A DNA stretch of 64,000 nt, taken from assembly GCA_964653285.1 (NCBI GenBank), contig CAZZEX010000002.1, positions 1 to 64,000 of the forward strand, given 5' to 3'. Positions 50,445 to 58,444 of this stretch are shown here, piece by piece (position 1 is the stretch's first letter; each line of letters begins with the position of its first letter). The stretch comes from CAZZEX01 sp964653285. GTDB lineage: Bacteria > Chloroflexota > Anaerolineae > B4-G1. Under the pieces are notes generated by a model. It worked only from the letters and a program-made list of their open reading frames with translations. It ran no database searches and was not told the DNA's origin. Position numbers and translations under genes: made by a program.

Positions 50445-51173
50445 ATGACATCGCCAGTCATCGAACTACAGGACGTCACCAAAGTATATCAGATGGGCGA
50501 GGTAGAAGTACACGCCCTGCGCGGCGTCTCGCTGGAGGTGGAGGCGGGAGAGATGGTGGCCATTATGGGCCCCTCCGGCTCCGGCAAGTCCACCATGATG
50601 AACGTCGTCGGCTGCCTCGATCAGCCCACATCTGGTACATACCTGGTGGAGGGAAAAGACGTCAGCCACCTCAACGACGACCAACTGGCGCAAATTCGCA
50701 ATCGCAAGGTCGGCTTCGTGTTCCAGACCTTCAACCTGCTGGCGCGCACGACTGCCCTTGAGAACGTGATGCTGCCGCTGGTCTACGCGGGAGTGGGGAG
50801 GGCGGAGCGGCAGAAGCAGGCACAGCGGGCGCTGGAGTCGGTGGGGCTGGCGGACCGTATGTCACACACGCCGACGGAACTCTCTGGAGGCCAGCAGCAG
50901 CGGGTGGCGATCGCACGGGCGCTGGTGAACGACCCGGCCATCATTCTGGCGGACGAACCGACGGGGAATCTGGACAGTAAGTCGGGGGTGGAGGTCATGG
51001 CGATCCTGCAATGGTTGAATCGGTATCGGGGGATCACGGTCTTGCTGGTGACGCACGATCCGAACATCGCCCGGCACACGCAGCGGATCGTGCATATACA
51101 CGACGGGCTCATCACCCACAACGAGGTAGTGGCGGAGCCGGTGGTGGCTGCGGCGAGGGGTGGGGAAGTGTGA
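50445..51173 (+). CDS. ABC transporter ATPase, MacB/LolD type
   Basis: 242 aa. Walker A GPSGSGKST, Q-loop FVFQTFNLL, signature LSGGQQQRVAIARAL, Walker B IILADEPTGNLD and the H-loop LVTHDPN. The TxNLDS and overall length fit the MacB/LolD/FtsE class that drives mechanotransmission and not substrate transport through the membrane. Cytoplasmic. Its stop overlaps the permease start (GTGTGA). Confidence 0.95.
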   Translation: MTSPVIELQDVTKVYQMGEVEVHALRGVSLEVEAGEMVAIMGPSGSGKSTMMNVVGCLDQPTSGTYLVEGKDVSHLNDDQLAQIRNRKVGFVFQTFNLLARTTALENVMLPLVYAGVGRAERQKQAQRALESVGLADRMSHTPTELSGGQQQRVAIARALVNDPAIILADEPTGNLDSKSGVEVMAILQWLNRYRGITVLLVTHDPNIARHTQRIVHIHDGLITHNEVVAEPVVAAARGGEV

Positions 51174-52420
51174 ACATCCTGGAGAGTATGCGTCTGGCCT
51201 TCCGCGCCCTGGCGGTCAACAAGTTGCGGGCTGCCTTGACGATGCTGGGCATCATCATCGGTGTCGGCGCGGTCATCACGCTGATGTCGGCGGGCGAGGG
51301 GGTCTCGCTTTACATTGAGGAACAGTTTCAAGCCGTCGGCTCCAATCTGCTCTTCGTCTTCCCTGGCTCGATGGAGGAAACAGGATCAAGTCCGCCTGGT
51401 ATGAGTGCAAGTGGGGCCGAGTTGACTAACGGGGACGTGGAGGCGCTGCGTGACCCCATCCGTGCCCCTGACGTGGTGGCTGTCTCTCCGCAGACGATGC
51501 GCTCAACTGTGGTCGCCACGGGACGGCGAGATACGATCACCTTTGTGTCGGGCATCACACCTGACTTCGCTGAGGTGCGCAACTGGCTCCCGGAGGTGGG
51601 GACGTTCATTGACCAGGAAGATATGAACGGCCGGGCGCGGGTTGCCCTCCTGGGGAAGACCGTCGTCGAGCACCTCTTCCCGGACAACCCCTACCCGCTG
51701 GAGCAGACGGTGAAGATCAACGGTATCCCCTTCCGCGTCATCGGCATATTGGAGGAGAAAGGGGGATCGCAGATGGGTGACGAGGACGACATTGTCCTGG
51801 TGCCCCTGACGACGGCGCAGACTCGCCTCTTCCCATCTCGCAGTAGCTCGGGCGAGCACCGGGTCTCCGTCATCTTTGTCGAGGTGGTCAGCGAAGACCG
51901 CATGGAGACGGCCTCGGAGCAAATCGCCACCATCCTGCGCGAACGGCACGACATTGATTTCAGCGACGAGGACGACTTCTCCATCATCAGCCAGGCGGAC
52001 ATCCTCGACATCTTCGGCCAGATCACCGGTGTGCTGACGGCCTTCCTGGGCGCGATTGCGGGCATCAGCCTGCTGGTGGGGGGCATCGGGATTATGAACA
52101 TCATGCTGGTCTCGGTGACGGAGCGCACGCGGGAGATCGGGCTGCGCAAGGCGGTGGGGGCGCGGCGACGGGACATCCTGTGGCAGTTTCTGCTCGAAGC
52201 GATGGCACTCTCGCTGGTCGGGGGTCTCGTGGGCATTGGCGTAGGGACGTTGGGGGCGGAGGTCGTGTCCGCGCTGATCGAGGATTTCCGCGCCGTCGTC
52301 ACGCCTCAATCGGTACTGCTGGCGACGACCTTCTCGGCGGCGGTGGGGCTCTTCTTCGGCATCTACCCGGCCCGGCGGGCCTCGCTGCTGAGCCCGATTG
52401 ACGCGCTGCGGTACGAATAA
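51170..52420 (+). CDS. MacB-like ABC transporter permease
   Basis: 416 aa from GTG 51170, overlapping the ATPase stop by 4 nt. One N-terminal helix (LTMLGIIIGVGAVITLMSAG), a periplasmic MacB_PCD domain of about 230 residues (DVVAVSPQTMRSTVVATG...), and three C-terminal helices of the FtsX family (GGIGIMNIMLVSVTERTREIGLRKAVGARRRDI is the family signature). The four-gene operon thus encodes two adaptors, an ATPase and a permease. The heptamer repeat at 52427 begins 6 bp after the stop. Confidence 0.95.
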   Translation: MNILESMRLAFRALAVNKLRAALTMLGIIIGVGAVITLMSAGEGVSLYIEEQFQAVGSNLLFVFPGSMEETGSSPPGMSASGAELTNGDVEALRDPIRAPDVVAVSPQTMRSTVVATGRRDTITFVSGITPDFAEVRNWLPEVGTFIDQEDMNGRARVALLGKTVVEHLFPDNPYPLEQTVKINGIPFRVIGILEEKGGSQMGDEDDIVLVPLTTAQTRLFPSRSSSGEHRVSVIFVEVVSEDRMETASEQIATILRERHDIDFSDEDDFSIISQADILDIFGQITGVLTAFLGAIAGISLLVGGIGIMNIMLVSVTERTREIGLRKAVGARRRDILWQFLLEAMALSLVGGLVGIGVGTLGAEVVSALIEDFRAVVTPQSVLLATTFSAAVGLFFGIYPARRASLLSPIDALRYE

Positions 52421-52426
52421 CTGGGT

Positions 52427-52489
52427 GCAGGATGCAGGATGCAGGATGCAGGATGCAAGATGCAGGATGCAGGATGCAGGATGCGGGAT
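52427..52489. repeat. Heptamer tandem repeat (GCAGGAT), nine copies
   Basis: Nine consecutive 7-bp units (seven exact, GCAAGAT and GCGGGAT variants). It begins 6 bp after the MacB-like stop and ends 5 bp before the EamA gene's first ATG. Confidence 0.9.
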
Positions 52490-52494
52490 GATGG

Positions 52495-53490
52495 ATGATG
52501 GAGGGGCGAAGCCTGGCCTTTCCTCGCGGTGAGAGGCTTAGGGCGGACCTGACGCTGCTTGCCGTCGCCGTTGTGTGGGGCAGTAGTTTCGTGGCGCAGC
52601 GGGTGGCGGCAGCGCACCTGGGCACTTTCCTCTACAATGGCACCCGCTTCGCGCTGGGCGCGCTCACATTGCTTCCGTTAGTGGGGCGACGCTGGCGGGC
52701 ATTGCCCCGGCTCGAGTTGTGGGGAGGGGCGCTGGCGGGGCTGCTGCTTTTCGGTGCAGCCAACTTCCAGCAGGCAGGTCTGCGGTTCACCACCGCCGGC
52801 AAGGCGGGCTTCATCACCGGATTGTACGTCGTCCTGGTGCCGCTGTTCCTGGCGCTGGGGTGGCGGCAGTGGCCGCGCTGGTCTGCCTGGATCGCGTCGT
52901 TCTTGGCAGCGGCGGGACTGTGCCTGCTGAGTGGGGTGGGGCGGCTGGCGCTGGCTCCCGGCGACGGCTGGGAACTCGCCGGGGCTGTGTTGTGGGCGTT
53001 GCACCTCATTCTCATCGGCTATCTTGCGCAGCGAGTGGACGTGTTGCGGCTGGCGCTGGTGCAGTATTTCGTCTGCGCGCTGCTCAGCATGGTGCTGGGG
53101 TTGGGGCTGGAGTACGGGCGCGGACAAGTCGGGTGTGGACAAGTCGGGTGTGGACAAGTCGGGTGTGGACAAGTCGGGTGTGGACAAGCCACACCCCTAC
53201 AGGGGTTGGCCGTTGCCTGGTGGGCAGTGGTCTACACCGGCGTGCTCTCGGTGGGGCTGGGCTTCACGCTCCAGGTAGTGGGGCAGCGGCGGGCACCCGC
53301 GACTGACGCCGCCATCATCCTCAGCCTGGAGGCCGTCTTCGCCGCGCTCTTCGGCTACCTACTCCTGGGCGAGGCGCTGACGGCCCAGCAATACCTGGGC
53401 TGTGGGCTGATGCTGGCGGGGATGGTGGTGGCGCAGGTTTCCTCATTTTCCCAACCAGCATCGGGCGAGCAGCAGCAATTCCCGGTATGA
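52495..53490 (+). CDS. EamA/DMT superfamily transporter
   Basis: 331 aa, about ten membrane helices in two EamA halves (AVVWGSSFVAQRVAA and GAVLWALHLILIGYLAQRVD start them). The end YLLLGEALTAQQYLGCGLMLAGMVVAQ is a clear DMT signature. Substrate unknown. Two adjacent ATGs (52495, 52498) lie just after the heptamer repeat, with no clear SD. Between the halves, residues about 209-232 are a translated 15-bp repeat (CGQVG four times) that ordinary EamA proteins lack. Confidence 0.88.
   Translation: MMEGRSLAFPRGERLRADLTLLAVAVVWGSSFVAQRVAAAHLGTFLYNGTRFALGALTLLPLVGRRWRALPRLELWGGALAGLLLFGAANFQQAGLRFTTAGKAGFITGLYVVLVPLFLALGWRQWPRWSAWIASFLAAAGLCLLSGVGRLALAPGDGWELAGAVLWALHLILIGYLAQRVDVLRLALVQYFVCALLSMVLGLGLEYGRGQVGCGQVGCGQVGCGQVGCGQATPLQGLAVAWWAVVYTGVLSVGLGFTLQVVGQRRAPATDAAIILSLEAVFAALFGYLLLGEALTAQQYLGCGLMLAGMVVAQVSSFSQPASGEQQQFPV
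53122..53190. repeat. 15-bp in-frame tandem repeat in the EamA gene
   Basis: GGACAAGTCGGGTGT four times in a row plus a partial fifth. 15 is a multiple of three, so the frame is kept and gives the pentapeptide CGQVG repeated. Confidence 0.9.
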
Positions 53491-53567
53491 TCAGACCTGA
53501 CAGGTTCTTACCAAGAAATGGGACCCCAAGTGACGAAATTCGTGGAAACCTGTCAGGTCTTGATGCT

Positions 53568-54053
53568 CTACCCTGCCAGATAGGCGCCCATAGCGGCAAA
53601 CAGGGCCAAAGCACCCAGGGCCAGGAAAATACCGGCCGTCTTGAGCATGGCGTGCTTGTAGGCCACGATGCGCTCAAAAGCCGCCTTACTCTCCCGCCAG
53701 GAACTGATGTTGCTGGCGTAGGTGCGGGGGAAGAAGACGAGCAAAGCGAAGCACAGGCTGACCAGCCAAAAGGCCAGCGGGGTCACGTACAACAGGAGCA
53801 GCCAGCCGCTGCCCAGGCTGCCCCGCACGTCCGAGTAGGCGATGGCGTGAAAGTAGAGCCCTTCCAGGATGCCTGCCACGCCGATGATCTGTTTGGCCGT
53901 TTCCTCTATAGATTTGACGGACTCACCCAGCAGCCCCTTGGCGGTGTCTTTCCAGAACTTGAGGTTGGGATCGGGGGCGATGGGCAGTTCCTCGTCGCTC
54001 AGACCGGCCTGCTGCGCCACGCGTTCCTCTATCTCGTTCATGCGGTTGCCCAT
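53568..54053 (-). CDS. Small membrane protein downstream of the CHAT-STAND gene
   Basis: 161 aa from ATG 54053 behind GGTGGAGGT. A soluble N-terminus (NEIEERVAQQAGLSDEELPIAPDP), an amphipathic region, and three hydrophobic stretches (LYFHAIAYSDV region, WLLLLYVTPLAFWLVSLCFALLVFF, AGIFLALGALALFAAMGAYLAG). No family recognised. The zinc-ribbon gene ends 1 nt upstream of this ATG and the CHAT-STAND protein lies before that on the same strand. It could be a membrane-acting partner, but this is speculative. Confidence 0.6.
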   Translation of the reverse strand: MGNRMNEIEERVAQQAGLSDEELPIAPDPNLKFWKDTAKGLLGESVKSIEETAKQIIGVAGILEGLYFHAIAYSDVRGSLGSGWLLLLYVTPLAFWLVSLCFALLVFFPRTYASNISSWRESKAAFERIVAYKHAMLKTAGIFLALGALALFAAMGAYLAG

Positions 54054-54054
54054 C

Positions 54055-54246
54055 TCATACCTCCACCTCGACTTCAAAATCCCGTCCGCAGTTGAGGCAC
54101 GTCAGGTCCACGGTGTACTTCGCCTGTGTGCGGGATGGCTCTGGTTTTCCCCTCACGATGGGCCCCCTACCCCGCCGGTAGCGCTCCTCCGGGTCATCCC
54201 GAAATTTGTACCCGCAGAACGGGCATTTGAACACACGCATTGCCAT
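54055..54246 (-). CDS. Small zinc-ribbon protein
   Basis: 63 aa from ATG 54246 behind AAAGGAG. Two CxxC knuckles (FKCPFCGYKF near the start, LTCLNCGRDF near the end) separated by a basic, Arg-rich loop (EERYRRGRGPIVRGKPEPSR). Typical of small zinc ribbons that bind nucleic acid or protein; role unknown. Directly upstream of the 161-aa membrane protein. A second small zinc ribbon is at 63612-63797. Confidence 0.7.
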   Translation of the reverse strand: MAMRVFKCPFCGYKFRDDPEERYRRGRGPIVRGKPEPSRTQAKYTVDLTCLNCGRDFEVEVEV

Positions 54247-54484
54247 GTTGCTCACTCCTTTTCTAACCAGCGAATTAGCGCAAAGATTTCGAATCGCGAA
54301 TAACACGAATGGACGAATTTCACGAACGTTGTCTTGTCATTTCGAATCAAAACTCCAGTCCCCGAAGCGCAAGGGAGCGAGATTCGTGCCATTCGTCTCT
54401 TCGTGCCATTCGTGTTTCAAGATCCCCGCAACGCCTCCACCAACCGGTTCCCCGCCTCCACAAACACCTCCTCCAACTCCGCGC
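54247..54484. repeat. Intergenic region with short tandem and direct repeats
   Basis: It holds CGAAT-rich degenerate repeats (54252-54325) and an exact 14-bp direct repeat TTCGTGCCATTCGT (54383-54396, 54400-54413). Near 54418-54484, read on the minus strand one frame off the CHAT-STAND gene, a protein-like stretch (VSAELEEVFVEAGNRLVEALRG) follows that gene's stop, hinting at a small frameshift at its end. Confidence 0.45.
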
Positions 54485-57400
54485 TCACCCGCGCCTGGGT
54501 ACATCCCCGGCCTCGACCCCCAATTCCGCCAGCGCTGCCGCGAACGCTTCTTCTCCCATCTCGTCCCGCAGCCGGGCCAGGTCATTCCGCGCTATCTGCG
54601 CATCCGGCGACCCAAGTTGCTCGAACAGCATCAACGCCTGGACGTACTTTTCCAGCGCCTCGCGGCGGCCCCCCTGCTCCTGGTGAACCCTCCCCAATTG
54701 ACCGAGGGACGAGGCAATCCCACTTTTATCGCCCAGTTCCACTGCAATGGCCAGGCTGTGCTCATATTTGGCCTGCGCCTCTCCCAGGTTCCCCTGCTCC
54801 TGGTGAATCATCCCCAACTGATGCAAGGACGTGGCAATCCCACGTTTATCGCCCAGTTCCACTGCAATGGCCAGGCTGTGCTCATATTTGGCCTGCGCCT
54901 CTCCCAGGTTCCCCTGCTCCTGGTGAATCATCCCCAACTGATGCAAGGACGTGGCAATCCCACGTTTATCGCCCAGTTCCACCCGCATTGCCAGGCTCTG
55001 CTCATATTGAGCCTGCGCCTCCTTCAGGTTCCCCTGCAGATGGTGAACACCCCCTAACTGATTCAGGGTCTCCGCAATCTCTCTCTTATCGCCCAGTTCC
55101 CTCTTGATCGCCAGGCTGTGCTCATATTTGGCCTGCGCCTCGGCATAGTTTCCCTGTTGCTGGTACACCATGCCAATCTGGTGCAGTGCAGTGGCCACGT
55201 TTCTTTTGTCTCCTTGCGCTTCAAACAATGCCCTCACTTGCTCGTACATCTGGAGGGCCATCTTGTAGTCGCCCATCATCTCGTACACGGTGGCCAGATT
55301 CCCCGTAGCCACCGCTTTGCTCGTCCCCTCCAGCGTCTCGATGGACTCGTTCAGCAGTCCGATGAGCCGCTCCAGGAGGCCCCAGCGCAGCATTGGTTCC
55401 CATGCGGCCTGCGCTATCTCATCCGCCTTCTCGTACTCCCCCGCCCGGTAGTAGTAGTCCCGCGCTCGCAGGAGGTCCCACAGGTCTTTTGTCTGTTTCA
55501 CCCGCAACTCCCAGAACCGGGCTGCCCGCAGCAGGAGGGCGGTCTCGTCCTCGCCGCTCTCGGCCAACTGTCGCCGGGCGTAGTCGTGCACCAGCGCGTG
55601 CATGGGGTAGACCACCTCGCCCCGGCCTCTCTCCTGGCGGGCCAGCATGCCCCAGCCCAGCAAGGCCTTCAGTTCGGCGTCAATCGCGGGGCTGGCGTCG
55701 CGCTCGTCCCCCATCATCCACTGCAATCCCTCCAGCGGCGGGGCCTCCTCCAGGATGCTGGCCCGCATCAGCAGCGTTTGGGCCCGCGGCGGCAACTGGG
55801 CGTAGGTGCGGTCGAGCAGCGTGAACTCGATCATCTCCCGCTCCACGTCCTCGATCTCCAGCCAGGTGTTGGCCACCCCCGTCATCGCTGCCCGCCGGGC
55901 GAAGACGTCAATCGTGTAGGGGTGGCCGCCCAGTTTGCCGTACAACTCGCGCTTGGTGATGGGGGGCAGGGGGGATGTGGGGGGTGGGAGGGCAGGCAAA
56001 ATGCCTGCCCCTACATCATCGGCCAGGGGCGAAACGCCAGGCAGGCGGGCCTTCTGCGGCGGCACGATTGGCAGGGGAGACAGCACGTCGTGGTTGTTCA
56101 TGCACTGCACGGCCATGGGGAACGGCAACTCGCCCAGGGACAGGTGCTCGATCTCGCCTGTCAGCCGCCCCCGCGCCGGGTCGAAATCGTAACGCGTGGT
56201 AAAGATGAAGCGGCTCCCCTGGGCCACGCTCTTGACCAGTTGCTCGAAGAATTCGGCCAGCGCCGGGTCGGCGATCTCGTCCGCCTTCTCCCCCGCTGGG
56301 CCAGTCACCTGCTCCCTCCCCCAGAATTGGGGGAGGGTCGGGGAGGGGGCCACCCGCACCGCCTGCCCCTTGCTCAACACGTCCTCGAAGTTGTCAAAGA
56401 TGAGCAACAACGGCACCTGGGTCAGGATCTGGGCCATAGCCCCCGTCTTGGCTTCCAGTTTCATCTGCGCGTGGATGACCTGGTTGAAGGCATTGACCCC
56501 CGCCAGGTTGAGGAACCCGTTCAGTTCGGAGAGGATGTCCTCGGGCCGGGTAGGCGGCGTCATACGCACGGCCTTGACCCCGGCGAAGTTCTGGCGCAGT
56601 TTGGTCGCGACGCGGGTGGCCAGCACACTTTTGCCGATGCCTCCCAGCCCGTGGATGATAAAGGCCCTCTGCCGCCCGCTGGTGAAGCCGTGACGCATGC
56701 GGCGCATCTCCCGCCGCCGCCCCACAAAACCCTTGTCCATCACCGAGACCGTGCTCCAGTCAATCGGCCTGTCCAACCGCACTTCCTCGACCTCTGGTCG
56801 CACCTGGGCCACGCTCACGCCGGCCGGGTCGTTGAGGAACAGCACCGGCGTGGCAAAGTCCACCCGCGCATCGCCTTCTTCCCCTTTGGCCAGTTGCAGG
56901 GCCTGCCCTGACCCTTCGACAGGCTCAGGGCGACGGTCAAGTCGAAGGGCCAGGCGCGCCTCGGTCAGGGCCACATCCAGCGGTTTGTTGTTGGCCAGCC
57001 CGGTGTAGAAGCGGCCGGCGAAGAGGATGGCCGCTGCGTCTAGCACCGAGTACTGCATCGAAAGCACCGCCGGCACTCCCTGCTTCACCAGGCGGCGCGA
57101 CAGCCCGGCGTAGCCGTCGTTGTTGGCGGTGCGCGCCGACTGGCAGGCGCTGAGCACCACCAGCCGCAGTGATGGGTAACCGCGCAGCAGGGTGGCGAAT
57201 TCCTCGTTGGTCAGGGGCTTTTTGTAGCCCTGTTCGTCCTCCAACAGCAGCTCGCCCCGTCCCTTGTCCTCGTTATAGACGCCATGGCCGGTGAAGTGCA
57301 GGATGTCGTATTCCCGCTCGGAGAGATAGTCCTGGATGGTGTCCAGCGCCGCGTCCTCGCAGAAGTCAATCTCCACCAGCCCCTTGCACTGGAGCCTGTC

Positions 57401-57970
57401 CAATGCGGCCAGGATGACCTCCTGCTCCCGCTCGGTGTTGAGCACCAGATGGTCGGGCAGGTCCAGCGGGCTGGAGACCACCACCAACGTGCGCAGCGTG
57501 CGCTCCAGAGGCCGTTTGTCGCGCCGGGCGACGCCCAGGGGCAGGCGGGAGACCGGCGTCTCCCAGCGGGTCACCAGGAAATCCTCACCATCGTGCAGGA
57601 ACTCCCACGGCAGGTTCATCAACTCCGGCGCGCCCTCGTCCACGCGTACCCGCAGGCGCAAACCTCTATCAGCGGACCGGGCGCCGGCCAGTCGTTCGGC
57701 AAAGCACGCGCCCACGTCGCCGCCCAGGACTGCCTGGTACAGCATCCGCCCGAACCGGACGTGGAAGTCGTCTTTCACCAGTTCCTTGTGCAGCGAGTAG
57801 GCCTCCAGCCGCTTGAGGTCTTCGCGCATCTTCAGCGTGCCTGTGCGCAGAGTGAAAGCGTGCTCGACCGCCCGGCCACCGTCGCCATCTGGTACGTAGG
57901 CCACGAACTCATTTGGGGCCTGTTTCCCCTTTTCCAGGCAGAGGTCAAAATCCTGATGGGTGGTGGTCAT
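54485..57970 (-). CDS. CHAT protease - NACHT/NB-ARC-like STAND ATPase - TPR protein
   Basis: 1161 aa from ATG 57970 behind GAAGGAGGG. CHAT domain (about 105-385) with His229 (ILHFTGHG) and Cys276 (VVLSACQS). STAND NTPase with the P-loop at 441-448 (GLGGIGKS) and Walker B LLIFDNFEDVL. A winged-helix-like region (LLDRTYAQLPPRAQTLLMRASIL) precedes about eight C-terminal 40-residue TPRs, two of them nearly identical in DNA. Three dispersed palindromes are translated inside it: near residues 345-355 (PEPVEGSGQ), 545-560 (SPTLPQFWGRE) and 650-670 (GAGILPALP). It probably senses a ligand and activates its protease, as in bacterial immune STANDs. Zinc-ribbon and membrane genes lie downstream. Confidence 0.88.
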   Translation of the reverse strand: MTTTHQDFDLCLEKGKQAPNEFVAYVPDGDGGRAVEHAFTLRTGTLKMREDLKRLEAYSLHKELVKDDFHVRFGRMLYQAVLGGDVGACFAERLAGARSADRGLRLRVRVDEGAPELMNLPWEFLHDGEDFLVTRWETPVSRLPLGVARRDKRPLERTLRTLVVVSSPLDLPDHLVLNTEREQEVILAALDRLQCKGLVEIDFCEDAALDTIQDYLSEREYDILHFTGHGVYNEDKGRGELLLEDEQGYKKPLTNEEFATLLRGYPSLRLVVLSACQSARTANNDGYAGLSRRLVKQGVPAVLSMQYSVLDAAAILFAGRFYTGLANNKPLDVALTEARLALRLDRRPEPVEGSGQALQLAKGEEGDARVDFATPVLFLNDPAGVSVAQVRPEVEEVRLDRPIDWSTVSVMDKGFVGRRREMRRMRHGFTSGRQRAFIIHGLGGIGKSVLATRVATKLRQNFAGVKAVRMTPPTRPEDILSELNGFLNLAGVNAFNQVIHAQMKLEAKTGAMAQILTQVPLLLIFDNFEDVLSKGQAVRVAPSPTLPQFWGREQVTGPAGEKADEIADPALAEFFEQLVKSVAQGSRFIFTTRYDFDPARGRLTGEIEHLSLGELPFPMAVQCMNNHDVLSPLPIVPPQKARLPGVSPLADDVGAGILPALPPPTSPLPPITKRELYGKLGGHPYTIDVFARRAAMTGVANTWLEIEDVEREMIEFTLLDRTYAQLPPRAQTLLMRASILEEAPPLEGLQWMMGDERDASPAIDAELKALLGWGMLARQERGRGEVVYPMHALVHDYARRQLAESGEDETALLLRAARFWELRVKQTKDLWDLLRARDYYYRAGEYEKADEIAQAAWEPMLRWGLLERLIGLLNESIETLEGTSKAVATGNLATVYEMMGDYKMALQMYEQVRALFEAQGDKRNVATALHQIGMVYQQQGNYAEAQAKYEHSLAIKRELGDKREIAETLNQLGGVHHLQGNLKEAQAQYEQSLAMRVELGDKRGIATSLHQLGMIHQEQGNLGEAQAKYEHSLAIAVELGDKRGIATSLHQLGMIHQEQGNLGEAQAKYEHSLAIAVELGDKSGIASSLGQLGRVHQEQGGRREALEKYVQALMLFEQLGSPDAQIARNDLARLRDEMGEEAFAAALAELGVEAGDVPRRG
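55985..56010. repeat. In-frame palindrome in the CHAT-STAND gene (GGCAGGCA type)
   Basis: AGGGCAGGCAAAATGCCTGCCC with 8-bp arms. On the minus strand it encodes GAGILPALP between the ATPase core and the helical region. Confidence 0.65.
56306..56331. repeat. In-frame palindrome in the CHAT-STAND gene (CCCTCCCCCA type)
   Basis: CCCTCCCCCA-GAAT-TGGGGGAGGG, 10-bp perfect arms. Translated as TLPQFWGRE in a loop of the ATPase domain. Confidence 0.7.
56895..56955. repeat. In-frame palindromic repeat in the CHAT-STAND gene (TTCGACAGGCTCAGG type)
   Basis: CCTGACCCTTCGACAGGCTC is followed by AGGGCGACGG and TCAAGTCGAAGGG. It encodes RLDRRPEPVEGSGQ at the end of the CHAT domain. Same family as 2563 and 14786. 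Confidence 0.65.
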
Positions 57971-58407
57971 TGCTTGCCCTCCTTCTGATGATGCCCGCGC
58001 CCATGCTCCGTTCATTTGGGGGCTTCCAGAATTTGGTGGTCCCCCCGTAGAGTGTTGCTGGCTCACCAGGGCCACCTGTGCCGCCTCGCTCCCGCTGGAT
58101 CGCCAGATCCAGCGGCTTGGCGACGGGATCTGGCGATTCCTTTAGAGCGAAATGGGGAACAACACCCAAGCGGGAGACTACCCAGAATTTGAAGTATCCC
58201 ATCTTGCAGCGTGTGTCATTCTGAGCGTAGCGAAGAATCTCGCCCTGGGTAGGCTTCAAGGCACTGTGGCATGAGATTCTTCGCTCCACTGCGTTCCGCT
58301 CAGAATGACATTGGGATGATTATTTCTCTGGAGCAGCCTTGTCGCCGAGCAGTCGGTGTCAACTGAACGTATCTTATCACACTTGTCGGCACGGGGCAAA
58401 TACGTTC
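57971..58407. other. Gene-free region with hairpins and dispersed repeats
   Basis: No coding sequence recognised. A perfect hairpin CCGCTGGATC-GCCA-GATCCAGCGG lies at 58092-58115, and GGATCTGGCGATTCC (58126-58140) can pair with its first arm instead. GTCATTCTGAGCGTAGCGAA (58215-58241) and its longer inverse (58273-58310, ending TCAGAATGAC) form a dispersed inverted repeat known in kind from many bacterial genomes. Confidence 0.6.
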
Positions 58408-58435
58408 TTGACATCCCCCCAATATGCGGTATCCT
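58408..58435 (+). promoter_or_regulatory. Promoter of obg, possibly leaderless
   Basis: TTGACA (58408-58413), a 16-nt spacer and TATCCT (58430-58435). The expected transcription start (about 58442) is only a few bases before ATG 58445, and no SD is present, so the transcript may be leaderless. Confidence 0.5.
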
Positions 58436-58444
58436 AGCCTGGCG

